Assembly (NCBI RefSeq): GCF_000203975.2
Contig: NZ_AFCF02000001.1
Span: 875,783-939,782, forward strand
DNA length: 64,000 nucleotides
DNA from: Leisingera sp. ANG1
Lineage (GTDB): Bacteria > Pseudomonadota > Alphaproteobacteria > Rhodobacterales > Rhodobacteraceae
Direction of reading: 5' to 3'
Shown: in pieces, positions 53,433-62,678 of the stretch
Layout: each line of letters opens with the position of its first letter
How positions within the stretch are numbered: position 1 is the first letter of the stretch
Notes under the pieces: generated by a model
The model's database searches: none
Seen by the model: the letters and a program-made list of their open reading frames with translations, nothing else
Told to the model about the DNA's origin: nothing
Made by a program: the position numbers and the translations under genes

Positions 53433-54545
53433 ATGAAACCGAAAATCGAGAAACTGAACACGCTGGGGTCCCGCTATGCGGAGGCCATGGCGATGTGCGG
53501 CCTGGCCGATGATCTGCTCGATCCCGACCTGCTGGACGCCCGCCCCTTCCGCTTTGCAGAAGGCGAGCATCTCTGCTCCCGCGGCGATCCGGCGACCTGC
53601 CTCTGGATCGTGGTTGAGGGCTCCGTTGCGATCCGGGAAGACGGCCACACGCTGTTTGTCCGCCGCCGCAACGAGGTGGTCGGAGAGCAGCATCTGGTCG
53701 GCAACGGCTACCAGCGGATCTATGACCTGGTGGCCAATGAGACCAGCGTCGAGGTGCTGGTGGTCGACAAGGCCAAGATTGAACAGCATCCGGAAGCCGG
53801 GAAGATCTGGCGCAACATCGCCAAGATCATCTCGATCAAGCTGCGTAGCGCCAGCCGCCGCACAGCCTCGCTCAGCCAGCAGCTGGCCGATGACACCCGC
53901 ATTCTGCACGCCTACACCAACGAATACGCGCTCAGCCGCCGGATGCAGGCCGGCGCGGGCCAGCAGACCGGTTACGCGGTCGACCGGGCGGTGATCTGGT
54001 TCTCGGACGTTGTCAACTTCAGCGGCTACACCACCAGAACGCCGCCGGAGCGGATCGCCGACATCGTGCAGCGGTTCTTCAATGCCCAGACCCAGCCGAT
54101 CCAGCAGCATGGCGGCCATATCGACAAGTTCATCGGCGACGGGCTGATGGCCTTCTGGGTGCTCGGAACCGCTGACGGCTCCGCCCGCAGCATCTGCACC
54201 TCCGCGCTGCGCGCCGCCGAGGAAGCGGTGGCCGCAGTGGCGGACATCTCCATCGGACAGCAGCCGCTCGGCCTGCGCATCGGCCTGCACGCCGGTTACG
54301 TTCTCAGCGGCGATTTCGGCTCCGCCACCCGCCACCAGTTCACCCTGATCGGCCCGGAGGTGAACAAGGCCGCCCGGCTGGAACAGGCGCATCAGGAAGA
54401 CGTGATGGAGGGCGGGCAAATCGGGCCGGTCCGCATCAGCGCGGAGCTACGCAATGAACTGGGCGGGATCGACCAGAAGCACTACGGAAGCAAATTCGCC
54501 GTCCGTGCCAAGAACATCGGCACGCTGGAGTTTTTCACCAGCTGA
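53433..54545 (+). CDS. Class III nucleotide cyclase with N-terminal cyclic-nucleotide-binding domain
   Basis: 370 aa. Residues 20-130 form a CNB-like domain (GEHLCSRGDPATCLWIVVEGSVAI). The cyclase domain (185-365) has metal aspartates D192 (SDVVNFSGYT) and D236 (IGDGLMAF), adenine-type K232 and the N311/R315 pair in EVNKAARLEQA. The other specificity position is Thr (T304 in HQFTLIG), a common variant. The soluble architecture suggests feedback by a bound cyclic nucleotide or another ligand. The ATG at 53433 is used; a GTG at 53409 is possible. Confidence 0.87.
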   Translation: MKPKIEKLNTLGSRYAEAMAMCGLADDLLDPDLLDARPFRFAEGEHLCSRGDPATCLWIVVEGSVAIREDGHTLFVRRRNEVVGEQHLVGNGYQRIYDLVANETSVEVLVVDKAKIEQHPEAGKIWRNIAKIISIKLRSASRRTASLSQQLADDTRILHAYTNEYALSRRMQAGAGQQTGYAVDRAVIWFSDVVNFSGYTTRTPPERIADIVQRFFNAQTQPIQQHGGHIDKFIGDGLMAFWVLGTADGSARSICTSALRAAEEAVAAVADISIGQQPLGLRIGLHAGYVLSGDFGSATRHQFTLIGPEVNKAARLEQAHQEDVMEGGQIGPVRISAELRNELGGIDQKHYGSKFAVRAKNIGTLEFFTS

Positions 54546-54560
54546 CAGACGGGGGCAGGA

Positions 54561-55007
54561 TTATTCTGCGATGTCCTCGGACCACAGCTCCGGCTTCTCG
54601 CGGATGAACCGCTCCATCAGCGCGATGCAGTCCGAATCCTCGGCAATCACCACCTCAACGCCCTTGGAGCGCAGGAAGTCCTCGTTGCCGCCAAAGTTCT
54701 GCGTATCGCCAATCACCACCCGCGGAATGCCGAACTGCACGATGGTGCCGCTGCACATCATGCAGGGCGACAGCGAGGTATAAAGCACCGTGTCCCGGTA
54801 GGTCTTTTGCCGCCCGGCCTTGCGCAGCGCATCCATTTCGCCATGGGCAATCGGGTCGCCCTTCTGCACCCGCTGATTGCGCCCCTGCGCCACCACCTGG
54901 CCGCCCCGCGCCAGCACTGAGCCGATCGGGCAGCCGCCCTCTTCGAATCCCGCCTTGGCTTCCTCATAGGCGATGCGCAGCAGGCGCTTGTCGTCATCTG
55001 TCATCAT
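54561..55007 (-). CDS. Nucleoside/cytosine deaminase of the yeast Fcy1 type
   Basis: 148 aa zinc deaminase. Catalytic H55-x-E57 in AHGEM and P81-C82-x-x-C85 (LSPCMMCSG) are complete. GGCPIGSVL, GIPRVVIGDTQNFGGNEDFL and the final ELWSEDIAE follow yeast cytosine deaminase (FCY1) almost to the end, more closely than TadA or bacterial CodA. It likely makes uracil from cytosine, though a related base is possible. Convergent with the cyclase, 15-bp gap. Confidence 0.85.
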   Translation of the reverse strand: MMTDDDKRLLRIAYEEAKAGFEEGGCPIGSVLARGGQVVAQGRNQRVQKGDPIAHGEMDALRKAGRQKTYRDTVLYTSLSPCMMCSGTIVQFGIPRVVIGDTQNFGGNEDFLRSKGVEVVIAEDSDCIALMERFIREKPELWSEDIAE

Positions 55008-55072
55008 TTTGAAACTGCCCTTTCCGTTTTTGCTAGTATTTCAGTCCAGCCTCCCAGCCCGCACAGGGGCGG

Positions 55073-55930
55073 TCAAGACGCTACCGATGCACCTTCGATC
55101 ACCGGCCGCAGCGGCTTCAGGCGTTCGGCAATGAAATCCGCCACCGCCCGCACCCGCGCCATCTGCCGCAGATCCTTGTGCACCAGCAGCCACAGATCCA
55201 GGTCCGGCTTCACCTCTGCGCCCGGCAGCCGCTGCAGCCCTTCGTGGCTGTCCCCCAGAAAACACGGAAGCACCCCAACCCCCAGCCCCGCCTTCAGCAG
55301 TTCCGCCATCGCCAGGATACTGTTGGCCTGGATGTGCGTGTCTGCAGTGCCTTCAAGGGTCCGCGCGGGCCCGTAGTCCAGCCCGATCCAGCGGTCCGGC
55401 ACCGGCCGCACCTCCAGATAGGCAGGCGCCGCATAGACACACAGCGGGCTATGGGCAACGCGGCGCCCATAGGCGGTCTCCGGCGGGCTGGCAGTTAGCC
55501 GCAGCGCCAGATCGCTCTCCCGCCCTGCCAGGTTCACCAGACGGTCCGACAGCAAGAGCCGCAGCGTGATCTTTGGGTAGAGCATCCGCAGCTCCGGCAA
55601 CAGCGGCGCAATCAGCACCGTTGCCACCGCCTCCGGCAGCGCCAGGCTTACCGGGCCGCTCAGCTTGGCATCTATCGACAGCACTTGCCGCTCCAGATCC
55701 CGGATGCTGCTCTGCGCCTCCAGCGCCTTGGGCAGCACCGCCCGCCCCGCCTCGCTCAGCTGATGGCCGGCCGGGCTGCGCTCGAACAATGTGGCCCCGA
55801 TCCGCGCCTCCAGCGCCCGGATGCGCCGGGTCACCGTCACATGGGTCACACCCAGCTGCTCCGCTGCGCCGCGGATTGTGCCGCCCTCGGCCAGCGCCAG
55901 AAAGATGCGGATATCGTCCCAATTCTCCAT
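55073..55930 (-). CDS. LysR family transcriptional regulator
   Basis: 285 aa. N-terminal winged helix DDIRIFLALAEGGTIRGAAEQLGVTHVTVTRRIRALEARIGATLF, then a substrate-binding domain. The start at 55930 gives MENWDDIRIF; a TTG at 55960 is weaker. Divergent from two small genes of unknown function that are likely its targets. The effector cannot be inferred. Confidence 0.88.
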   Translation of the reverse strand: MENWDDIRIFLALAEGGTIRGAAEQLGVTHVTVTRRIRALEARIGATLFERSPAGHQLSEAGRAVLPKALEAQSSIRDLERQVLSIDAKLSGPVSLALPEAVATVLIAPLLPELRMLYPKITLRLLLSDRLVNLAGRESDLALRLTASPPETAYGRRVAHSPLCVYAAPAYLEVRPVPDRWIGLDYGPARTLEGTADTHIQANSILAMAELLKAGLGVGVLPCFLGDSHEGLQRLPGAEVKPDLDLWLLVHKDLRQMARVRAVADFIAERLKPLRPVIEGASVAS

Positions 55931-56027
55931 TGGTACAAATTTGTTCCAAAGCGGTTCCAATCTGGTAGATATTCTAACAACTCCGTCCGCGATAGCAATT
56001 CCCCATCACAGCAACGGAGACACCGAA

Positions 56028-56315
56028 ATGACCTATCAGCTCACCCTGAAATCCGCCGATGTGCCAGACGTGATGACCGGCAGCCTCAGCCTTGGCATCC
56101 AGTATCAGAACGCGGAGGCCGCCAGCATCGACGTCACCTGGACCCAGGAGCATTTCACCGCCCGCTTCAACGGCTTCGCGCCGGGGATGCCGGTGCCTGC
56201 GCATCCCTTGGCATTTGTCAAAGGCGCCATGGATGCACTTAACGCCGCCAAGGCCGCCCCGGATGAACCTGCCGCCAGCGTCTTCGGCCGCGGGCCTGTC
56301 AGCTTTGAAGTTTAA
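56028..56315 (+). CDS. Hypothetical protein, 95 aa
   Basis: MTYQLTLKSADVPDVMTGSLSLGIQYQN at the start, then a compact alpha/beta sequence ending GPVSFEV. CGGAG 8 bp upstream sets the start. Soluble, no signal peptide. Divergent from the LysR gene and 10 bp upstream of the secreted gene, so they form a small operon. No family recognised. Confidence 0.65.
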   Translation: MTYQLTLKSADVPDVMTGSLSLGIQYQNAEAASIDVTWTQEHFTARFNGFAPGMPVPAHPLAFVKGAMDALNAAKAAPDEPAASVFGRGPVSFEV

Positions 56316-56325
56316 GGAGACGCAT

Positions 56326-57003
56326 ATGAAGCCCCTCGCTTTCGCCGCCGCCCTTTCCACAGCAACGCCTGCACTGGCCGAGACCGGCCTGTTCCTTGCT
56401 TGGCCCGCACAGCCCGCAGCAGCTCTCACCCATTGGGATCCGGCTGCCGCCCCGCTCCTCCAGGACGCAGGGTGCAGCCTGCACCGCTCCGGCACGATCT
56501 CCGGCAGCCTCGGCCCGCTGGACTGGCCGCAAATGAAGGGCTTCCGCCTTTACCGCTGCGCCAGCCCGGTCCTGGGTGCGCTCTCTGCCTCTGGCGCCAG
56601 CGCGCTGCTGGCCCGCCACGGCCAGCAGCCGGTGCTGTTCGAGGGCAGCCTGACGCTCTTACCAGCTGATGCACCAGATGCGGAGGCCGAATATATCGTG
56701 AAGCTTTCACACTACAACAATCTGGACACGGAACAGCGCGCTGCCGATCTCACCACCCTTGGCAGCGTCATCTCAGATCTCGAAAACGTCTGGCAGACAG
56801 AGGCTGTGCTGACCCCGGCCACAGCCCTGGGCACTCTGCGCCCGGATGACATCACTTTCCTCTACTACAGCTCTGGCGCAGAGGCCGAGGCCTTCCGCGC
56901 CGCCAATCCCGGCGTGCTGGAACAGGTGGGCCAGTTCAACAAGGCACATCTGACGGCCTTCACTTATCTCGGAGCAACGGTCCTGTCCCAGCCGGTGAAC
57001 TGA
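56326..57003 (+). CDS. Hypothetical secreted protein with possible cyclophilin-like features
   Basis: 225 aa. Signal peptide MKPLAFAAALSTATPALA, then a mature part with YIVKLSHYNNLDTEQRAADLTTLG and a C-terminal FNKAHLTAFTYLGATVLSQPVN. I see no recognised family. AAGGAGACGC lies just before the ATG. Second gene of the two-gene operon divergent from the LysR regulator. Confidence 0.6.
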   Translation: MKPLAFAAALSTATPALAETGLFLAWPAQPAAALTHWDPAAAPLLQDAGCSLHRSGTISGSLGPLDWPQMKGFRLYRCASPVLGALSASGASALLARHGQQPVLFEGSLTLLPADAPDAEAEYIVKLSHYNNLDTEQRAADLTTLGSVISDLENVWQTEAVLTPATALGTLRPDDITFLYYSSGAEAEAFRAANPGVLEQVGQFNKAHLTAFTYLGATVLSQPVN

Positions 57004-57011
57004 GCCATGCG

Positions 57012-57037
57012 GCGCCTGCCCTCCATCGGGCAGGCGC
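57012..57037. terminator. Hairpin between convergent genes
   Basis: GCGCCTGCCC / GGGCAGGCGC is a perfect 10-bp stem with a 6-base loop. There is no T-run, but the convergent position between the secreted protein and MATE genes suits a terminator. Confidence 0.5.
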
Positions 57038-57042
57038 ATATC

Positions 57043-58422
57043 TCAGGCCGCGGCCCCCACCGTCAGGATCGAGCGGCGCCAGAACCGCAGCATCAGAAAC
57101 AGCCCGGCGCAGGTCAGCCCGGCAACCAGCCCCATCCAGACGCCAACGCCGCCCCAGCCCAGCAGGAAGCCAAAGACATAGGAAGCCGGAATGCCCACCG
57201 CCCAATAGCTGAGCGCTGCAATCACCATCGGCACGCCGGTGTCCTGCACCCCGCGCAGCAGGCCCAGCGCCACCGCCTGCATCCCGTCCATCAGCTGAAA
57301 CAGCGCCGCCGCCGCCAGCAGCACGCCGCCAATCAGCAGAATCTGATCCTTCTGTGGATCCTCGGCATCCAGGAACAGCGACATCAGAGCATCCGGAATG
57401 GTCAGGAACAGCACAATCGCCACCGCCGAGACCAGCAGCGACATCACCGTCACCACCTTGCCGCCGCGCGCCAGATGCTCCCGGTCGCCGCGGCCAAAGG
57501 CATTGCCGGCCCGGATGGTCGCGGCATTGGACAGGCCCAGATGCACCATGAACGTCAGCCCGCCGAGCGAGATCGCAATGCCGTGTGCGGCCAGCGGCAC
57601 CGTGCCCAGCCAGCCCATCATCATGGCTGAGGCCGCAAACAGGCTGGCTTCCGCCAGGGTCGTCAGCCCGATCGGGGTGCCCATGCGGAACACCTTGCCC
57701 AGCATCTCCCAGTCCGGCCGGTGGAAGTTCTTCAGCAGTTCATGCTGCGGCAGCACCTTCAGCGCATAAGCCAGCACCAGCACAAAGGACACGCCATTTG
57801 TCACCAAGGAAGCAATCGCCGCCCCGGCAATCCCCAGTTCCGGCGCCCCCCAGTTGCCAAAGATCAGCGCATAGTTCACCAGCGCATTGATCACCGCCGC
57901 AAAAACCGACAGCCACAGCACGATCTGAGTGCGCTCCAGCGCCGCCAGATAGGATTTCGCCACCATATACAATAGCGCCGGAAACAGCGCCCAGCCGGCA
58001 ATCCGCAGGTACTCCGCCGCGTCATGCGCCACTTTCGCCTCCTGCCCCAACACCAGCAGGATCGCCTCCGACCACCACAAGAGCGGCATCGCCGCCACGC
58101 CGTACGCCAGCGACAGCCACAGCCCCATCCGGGTCGAACGGCGGATCTGCCGCTCCTCTCCGGCACCAGCCGCCGCTGCCACCATCGGCATCACCGCAAA
58201 GGCAAAGCCGGAACCCAGCAAGAAGATTGAGAAGAAATAGGACGAGCCCAGCGTCACCGCCGCCAGTTCCTCCACCCCGTACCACCCCAGCATGACGGTA
58301 TCCGTCAGGCCGATGGCAAACTGCGCCACATGGCCGCCGATCAGAGGCAGGCCAAGAACGGCTATCGCCCGGGCGTGGCTGCGCACAGGCATCTCGGAAT
58401 GTTTGGTCGCTAACGTGCTCAT
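57043..58422 (-). CDS. MATE family efflux transporter
   Basis: 459 aa with about twelve membrane segments and typical MATE features: PLIGGHVAQFAIGLTDTVMLGWYG near the N-terminus, GSGFAFAVMPMVAAAAGAGE, then the second bundle GTPIGLTTLAEASLFAASAMMMGWLGT. It exports cationic or amphipathic compounds by Na+ or H+ antiport; the compound is unknown. Start 58422 gives MSTLATKHSEMPVRSHARAIAVLG. Convergent with the orphan gene pair. Confidence 0.92.
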   Translation of the reverse strand: MSTLATKHSEMPVRSHARAIAVLGLPLIGGHVAQFAIGLTDTVMLGWYGVEELAAVTLGSSYFFSIFLLGSGFAFAVMPMVAAAAGAGEERQIRRSTRMGLWLSLAYGVAAMPLLWWSEAILLVLGQEAKVAHDAAEYLRIAGWALFPALLYMVAKSYLAALERTQIVLWLSVFAAVINALVNYALIFGNWGAPELGIAGAAIASLVTNGVSFVLVLAYALKVLPQHELLKNFHRPDWEMLGKVFRMGTPIGLTTLAEASLFAASAMMMGWLGTVPLAAHGIAISLGGLTFMVHLGLSNAATIRAGNAFGRGDREHLARGGKVVTVMSLLVSAVAIVLFLTIPDALMSLFLDAEDPQKDQILLIGGVLLAAAALFQLMDGMQAVALGLLRGVQDTGVPMVIAALSYWAVGIPASYVFGFLLGWGGVGVWMGLVAGLTCAGLFLMLRFWRRSILTVGAAA

Positions 58423-58534
58423 CCTGCCAGCCTTAGGCGCCCCCGCACGCCCCGGCAAGGGAAGAGTTTCCTTGCCTGCGCACAGGCTCATGGTGGTATT
58501 CTGCACAGGCAACCCTTTGCAGGAGCCCTTTTGA

Positions 58535-59185
58535 ATGACCGACGCCTTTGCCCAGCTGATCCCCGACGCCCGTGCCTTTCTGGCGGAGCTTGCGCAGAAC
58601 AACAGCCGGGATTGGTTCACTGCGCATAAGGACCGGTACGAGGCGCAGCTGAAATCCCCCGCGCTCCTGCAGATGGACGAGGTGGCGCAGGCGATCAGCC
58701 GCCGCAGCGGCGCGCAAGTCACCGCCAAGCTATTCCGCCCGCAGCGCGACGTGCGGTTTTCCAAGGACAAGACGCCGTACAACACCCATCTGCACATGAT
58801 GTGGACCCTGAACGGCGCAGGCTGCGCGCTGTTCTTCGGCATCGCGCCGGACTATTGCACCGCAGGCGGCGGCATCATGGGCTTCAGCAAGGCGCAGCTG
58901 CCGCGCTGGCGGCAGGCCATCGACGGTGCCTTCGGCGATGAAACCGCGGCACTAGTGGATATCCTCGCGCTCAAAGGATTTGCCGCCAAGGACCCGGAAC
59001 TGAAACGCGTCCCGGCCCCCTATGGCAAGGCACACCCCCACGGCGCGCTGCTGCAGCGCAAGTCGCTGACTTTCTGGCATGAGATGTCAGTCCGCGAGCA
59101 GGCCACCCCGATGGGCGCGCTGATGTCGGCCTACCTGACGCAGGAACCGATGTTTGCCCTGCTGGAGAGTGCTTTGGCTGATTGA
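58535..59185 (+). CDS. DUF2461 / TIGR02453 family protein
   Basis: 216 aa. FLAELAQNNSRDWFTAHKDRYE, FRPQRDVRFSKDKTPYNTHLHMMW and YLTQEPMFALLES are typical of the TIGR02453 (DUF2461) family, soluble proteins of unknown function. AGGAG about 8-10 bp upstream sets the start. Convergent with the NicO gene. Confidence 0.9.
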   Translation: MTDAFAQLIPDARAFLAELAQNNSRDWFTAHKDRYEAQLKSPALLQMDEVAQAISRRSGAQVTAKLFRPQRDVRFSKDKTPYNTHLHMMWTLNGAGCALFFGIAPDYCTAGGGIMGFSKAQLPRWRQAIDGAFGDETAALVDILALKGFAAKDPELKRVPAPYGKAHPHGALLQRKSLTFWHEMSVREQATPMGALMSAYLTQEPMFALLESALAD

Positions 59186-59188
59186 GGC

Positions 59189-60154
59189 CTACAAGGCCCG
59201 CAGCATGATCTGGCTGGCCAGCACCGCCACCACGGCACCGGCAAGGATCTCCAGCACCGCCGCCGCCCGCAGCGCGCCGGTGCCTTGCATCTGCGCCAGC
59301 GCCCCCTTGCGCATTGTCACCGCAGCAATGGCCACAGCCACCGTCACCGTCGCAGTGCCGGCCCCCATGGCAAAGGCACCGGCAATCCCGGCCCACAGCA
59401 CCCCCATCCGCCAGGTCAGCAGCAGCAGGAATACCGCACCGGTACAGGGCCTAAGCGCCACCGCGCCGATGATCGCCAGCGCATCGCGCAGCGAGTGCAC
59501 ATTGGCGGCTTCCTCCACCGTCGGCCCGTGCCGGTGCCCGCAGGAGGCGCAGACCCCGTCAGTATGATCATGATCATGATGGTGATGGTGATGCTCATGG
59601 CTGTGCCCGTGGTGATGGTGCCCTGCATGGGCTGCCACCTGAACCGGGCCGCTCGCCAGCAGCCGCCGCACACCCCGCACCAGCAGCCACAGGCCCACCA
59701 GCGCAATCAGCCCGTATGACAGCGGCGCCAGCACATCCTCCGCCGCGCTGGTCAGCTGCTCGCGCCCCCAGTCCAGCAGCATCAGCCCGCCCGCTACCAG
59801 CACGACGGCTGTGGCCGCCTGCGCCAGCGAGGACGCCAGCGCCAGCCCCGCCAGCCGCATGAGCGGCACCGGCTTGCCCATGCCATAGCCACCAATGACC
59901 AGCTTGCCATGGCCCGGCCCGGCAGCGTGAAAGAACCCGTAGGCAAAACACAGGGACAACAGCGCCAACAGCGCCCCCGGCTCCCCGGCGCGCAACGCCC
60001 GCAGCCCCCGCGCCATCGCATTCTGCGCCTCGCGCTGGCCCTCGGCCGCCCAAACGGACACCATCCCGGCACCGCCAAAGCCCCAAAGCCACACAGCCAG
60101 CGCCGCCACGCCCAGCGCCGCAATTGTTAAGAAAATCTTCACCTTACGCGCCAC
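59189..60154 (-). CDS. Nickel/cobalt transporter (NicO/RcnA type) with His-rich loop
   Basis: 321 aa with at least six membrane segments. The metal-binding motif is [11 protein letters not shown] near residue 74. A cytosolic loop around 176-210 is rich in histidine and aspartate ([25 protein letters not shown]). RcnA/NicO relatives move Ni or Co. A DUF1007 partner lies upstream on the same strand and overlaps by 11 bp, and the two likely cooperate. Confidence 0.88.
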   Translation of the reverse strand: MARKVKIFLTIAALGVAALAVWLWGFGGAGMVSVWAAEGQREAQNAMARGLRALRAGEPGALLALLSLCFAYGFFHAAGPGHGKLVIGGYGMGKPVPLMRLAGLALASSLAQAATAVVLVAGGLMLLDWGREQLTSAAEDVLAPLSYGLIALVGLWLLVRGVRRLLASGPVQVAAHAGHHHHGHSHEHHHHHHDHDHTDGVCASCGHRHGPTVEEAANVHSLRDALAIIGAVALRPCTGAVFLLLLTWRMGVLWAGIAGAFAMGAGTATVTVAVAIAAVTMRKGALAQMQGTGALRAAAVLEILAGAVVAVLASQIMLRAL

Positions 60155-60779
60155 AGCTCAAGCGCACGGTGTCGGCAAAGGCTTCCCCCACCTCAGGGTA
60201 TGCCTCTTCTGCCTGATTTGCAGGCATCGCATAGAGCAGCTCTTCCACCAGGGTATAGGCCTGATCCAGGTTGGGCGGGGTGATGCTGGCCTGGCAGCCG
60301 CCGCTGACCTCCAGCCCCTGGTTCACCGTATAGGCCGTGTAATAGGTCGGATCATAAGCCTTGATCACCACGCCGTCCGCGGCCTGCGGCTGTGTCAGAA
60401 CCCGCCGGTGCCGGGTGGTGATCCGCCCGTCCTTCACCTCGGTCGACAAATGCTCAGGCGCGCCCAGGCCCAGCGCCCCGCCGCCAAGGGTCAGATAGGT
60501 GTCGCCCTGGAACCCCTCGCTCCGGGCCAGATCAAAGCCTTGCAGCTGCGCCAGTTCCTCTGCCGTCAGGCTGCCGTCAAAATCGCTGTCCAGCCCCTTA
60601 TCCTCGAAGATCAGCAGCGAATAGAACTCATCATAGGCCCAGGTGATCTCCACCGCCTGCAGCTGCCCGCCGTCTGAGACCACCAGTTTCATTCCGGTGT
60701 CGACAAAGATATGCGGATGCGCCCCGGCACCCGCAGGGGCCAGCAGCGCAAGTGCCAGAAGTGGAGCAAGATGTTTCAT
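60144..60779 (-). CDS. DUF1007 family secreted protein, partner of NicO
   Basis: 211 aa. Signal peptide [20 protein letters not shown], mature [37 protein letters not shown] with the AHPH metal-binding start typical of DUF1007. An EF-hand-like stretch near residues 64-75 is [12 protein letters not shown]. The C-terminus overlaps the NicO start by 11 bp. Probably delivers or senses the metal in the periplasm. Confidence 0.87.
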   Translation of the reverse strand: MKHLAPLLALALLAPAGAGAHPHIFVDTGMKLVVSDGGQLQAVEITWAYDEFYSLLIFEDKGLDSDFDGSLTAEELAQLQGFDLARSEGFQGDTYLTLGGGALGLGAPEHLSTEVKDGRITTRHRRVLTQPQAADGVVIKAYDPTYYTAYTVNQGLEVSGGCQASITPPNLDQAYTLVEELLYAMPANQAEEAYPEVGEAFADTVRLSCGA

Positions 60780-60841
60780 GCCCAAAGACTTAAGCCCAGT
60801 TCGACGGCCCCGCAAGCGCCGGGCCGCACCGCAAGCGGGGA

Positions 60842-61783
60842 TCAGCGCGTCCGTGTTTCAGGATGCAGCGCCTTGCCCAGGATGTGATCGGACTGGTGGA
60901 TCACATGATGCGCCTGGCCGACAATCAGCGGATCCGGTGCCCGCGCGATCTCCGGATCCTTGCCCGGATAGTCCAGCGAGGCCAGGAAATGCCGCATGCA
61001 GTTGATCCGCGCGCGCTTCTTGCAGTTCGACTTGATCACCGTCCAGGGCGCATCCGCGGTGTCCGTATAAAAGAACATCGCCTCCTTGGCCTCGGTGTAA
61101 TCGTCCCATTTGCCAAGCGACGCCTTGTCGATCGGCGACAGCTTCCACTGCTTCAGCGGGTCGGTCTCGCGCGAATTGAACCGCCGCTTCTGTTCGGCCT
61201 GGGTGACAGAGAACCAGTATTTGTACAGCCGGATACCCGACCGCGCCAGCATCCGCTCAAACTCCGGCGCCTGGCGCATGAACTCCAGGTATTCGTTCGG
61301 CTCGCAGAAACTCATCACCCGCTCGACGCCCGCGCGGTTGTACCAGGACCGGTCATAGAACACGATCTCACCGCTGGTCGGCAGATGCCGCACGTAGCGC
61401 TGGAAATACCACTGGCCGCGCTCCTCGTCCGACGGCTTGTTCAAGGCGACCACCCGGGCAGAGCGCGGGTTCAAATGCTCTGTGAACCGCTTGATGGTGC
61501 CGCCCTTGCCCGCGGCATCGCGGCCCTCGAACAGCAGAACAAACTTCTCACCGGTCTCCTGCGCCCACAGCTGCACCTTCAGCAACTCTGCCTGCAGACG
61601 CGCCTTCTCCGCCTCATAGGCCTTGCGCTGCATCTTCTTGGGATACGGGTACTTGCCGCTCTCAAACGCCCGGCGGATGTCCTCGGCACTGGGCCCCCGG
61701 GCCTCGGCCGAGGCGCTGGCGGGGGGCTGAACCGGCACTGGGCTTGCGGTTTTACCGGCACTCTTTTTCACTGCGGCGTCCAT
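60842..61783 (-). CDS. Polyphosphate kinase 2 family protein
   Basis: 313 aa. The Walker-A-like GRDAAGKGG (87-95) and DRSWYNR (144-150) are the PPK2 active-site motifs. The N-terminus (first 35 aa) is low-complexity and the rest is the compact PPK2 domain, one-domain type. It uses polyphosphate to phosphorylate nucleotides, mostly GDP or ADP. GAGGGAG is 6-7 bp before the ATG at 61783; a TTG one codon earlier is not preferred. Confidence 0.92.
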   Translation of the reverse strand: MDAAVKKSAGKTASPVPVQPPASASAEARGPSAEDIRRAFESGKYPYPKKMQRKAYEAEKARLQAELLKVQLWAQETGEKFVLLFEGRDAAGKGGTIKRFTEHLNPRSARVVALNKPSDEERGQWYFQRYVRHLPTSGEIVFYDRSWYNRAGVERVMSFCEPNEYLEFMRQAPEFERMLARSGIRLYKYWFSVTQAEQKRRFNSRETDPLKQWKLSPIDKASLGKWDDYTEAKEAMFFYTDTADAPWTVIKSNCKKRARINCMRHFLASLDYPGKDPEIARAPDPLIVGQAHHVIHQSDHILGKALHPETRTR

Positions 61784-61911
61784 CAAAAACTCCCTCTTTC
61801 AATCTGCGCCGCAACCCTAATACCGCCACCGTTCCCCCGCCCTGACCTGCATCAAAAGATTAGCCGTCTGCACAACAAATAAGACGGCCGTAACGGGCCG
61901 CCTGCTTCTTT

Positions 61912-61963
61912 CTGGTCTCAAATACTCCGGGGTGAGGCCCAAAGGGGCCGAGGGGCAGCGCCC
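61912..61963. repeat. Dispersed roseobacter-type intergenic repeat, copy 2
   Basis: Contains GGTCTCAAATACTCCGGGG followed by GAGGGGC-AGC-GCCCCT, matching the core of copy 1 near 33,530 and also just past a gene end. It abuts the stop of the AhpD-like gene. Confidence 0.6.
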
Positions 61964-62572
61964 CTATTTATGCCCCCAATCGTCCGGGTTCTCCGAATTG
62001 TTCGGGCTCAGCCCCAGCACATCCCCTTTGGTGGAGCACCCCAGCCCCAGCACCGTCCGGTTGGCATAGGAGAAATAGGCGGTTACCTGATTGATCTCCA
62101 GGATCTCGCCATCCTCGAACCCGGCTTCCCGCAGGGCTTCGATATCCGCTTCTGTCACGCTGGACGGCTCCTCCGTCAGCATCCTCGCATAACCCATTGC
62201 CAGCACTTGTGCAGGCTCCAGCGGGGCCGCTTCCGGCTCCCGCGCCTCGATCGCGGCCCGGATCGCCAGACCGCGCTCCGTATCGCCCAAGAGCCGCTGC
62301 AGCCCGGCAAAGTGATGCTCGACGCAATAGGCGCAATCGTTCAGCGACGATACCCAGACCCCCAGCACCTCCAGGAACCACTTGGGGATCTTGTTGCCGG
62401 TGTGGTGCAGCACATTCTTGTAGAGCGCCATATGGCCTTCCATCGAATGCGGCCGCAGGGAGTGCACCATCATGATGTTGTCGACATTGCCCCCCGGCCC
62501 GGTCACCCGCTCATAGAGCTTCTTCAGCTTGCCGGTTGCCTCTTCAAACGGAACGGTCCTGATCCAGGCCAT
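61964..62572 (-). CDS. Peroxidase-related carboxymuconolactone decarboxylase (AhpD-like)
   Basis: 202 aa. Redox motif C80-AY-C83 followed by H86/H87 (CAYCVEHHFAGL) in the AhpD/CMD fold, plus DNIMMVHSLRPHSMEGHMALYKNVLH. It belongs to the peroxidase-related enzyme branch. Likely reduces peroxides or quinones with a dithiol partner. Transcribed alone. Confidence 0.9.
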   Translation of the reverse strand: MAWIRTVPFEEATGKLKKLYERVTGPGGNVDNIMMVHSLRPHSMEGHMALYKNVLHHTGNKIPKWFLEVLGVWVSSLNDCAYCVEHHFAGLQRLLGDTERGLAIRAAIEAREPEAAPLEPAQVLAMGYARMLTEEPSSVTEADIEALREAGFEDGEILEINQVTAYFSYANRTVLGLGCSTKGDVLGLSPNNSENPDDWGHK

Positions 62573-62678
62573 GTCTCTCTCCCTGACTGTCTGGCCCGGA
62601 GAGTAGCGGGTTCAGATCATACGGAAAGACGAAACCGAACGTCACAGTTTCTCAGCCTGGCGGCACCACCGCCCCGCT

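Noticed and set aside
59555-59640. Tandem CATGATGATG-like repeat
   Set aside because: It encodes the histidine-rich loop of the NicO transporter, so it is coding and not a satellite or CRISPR array.
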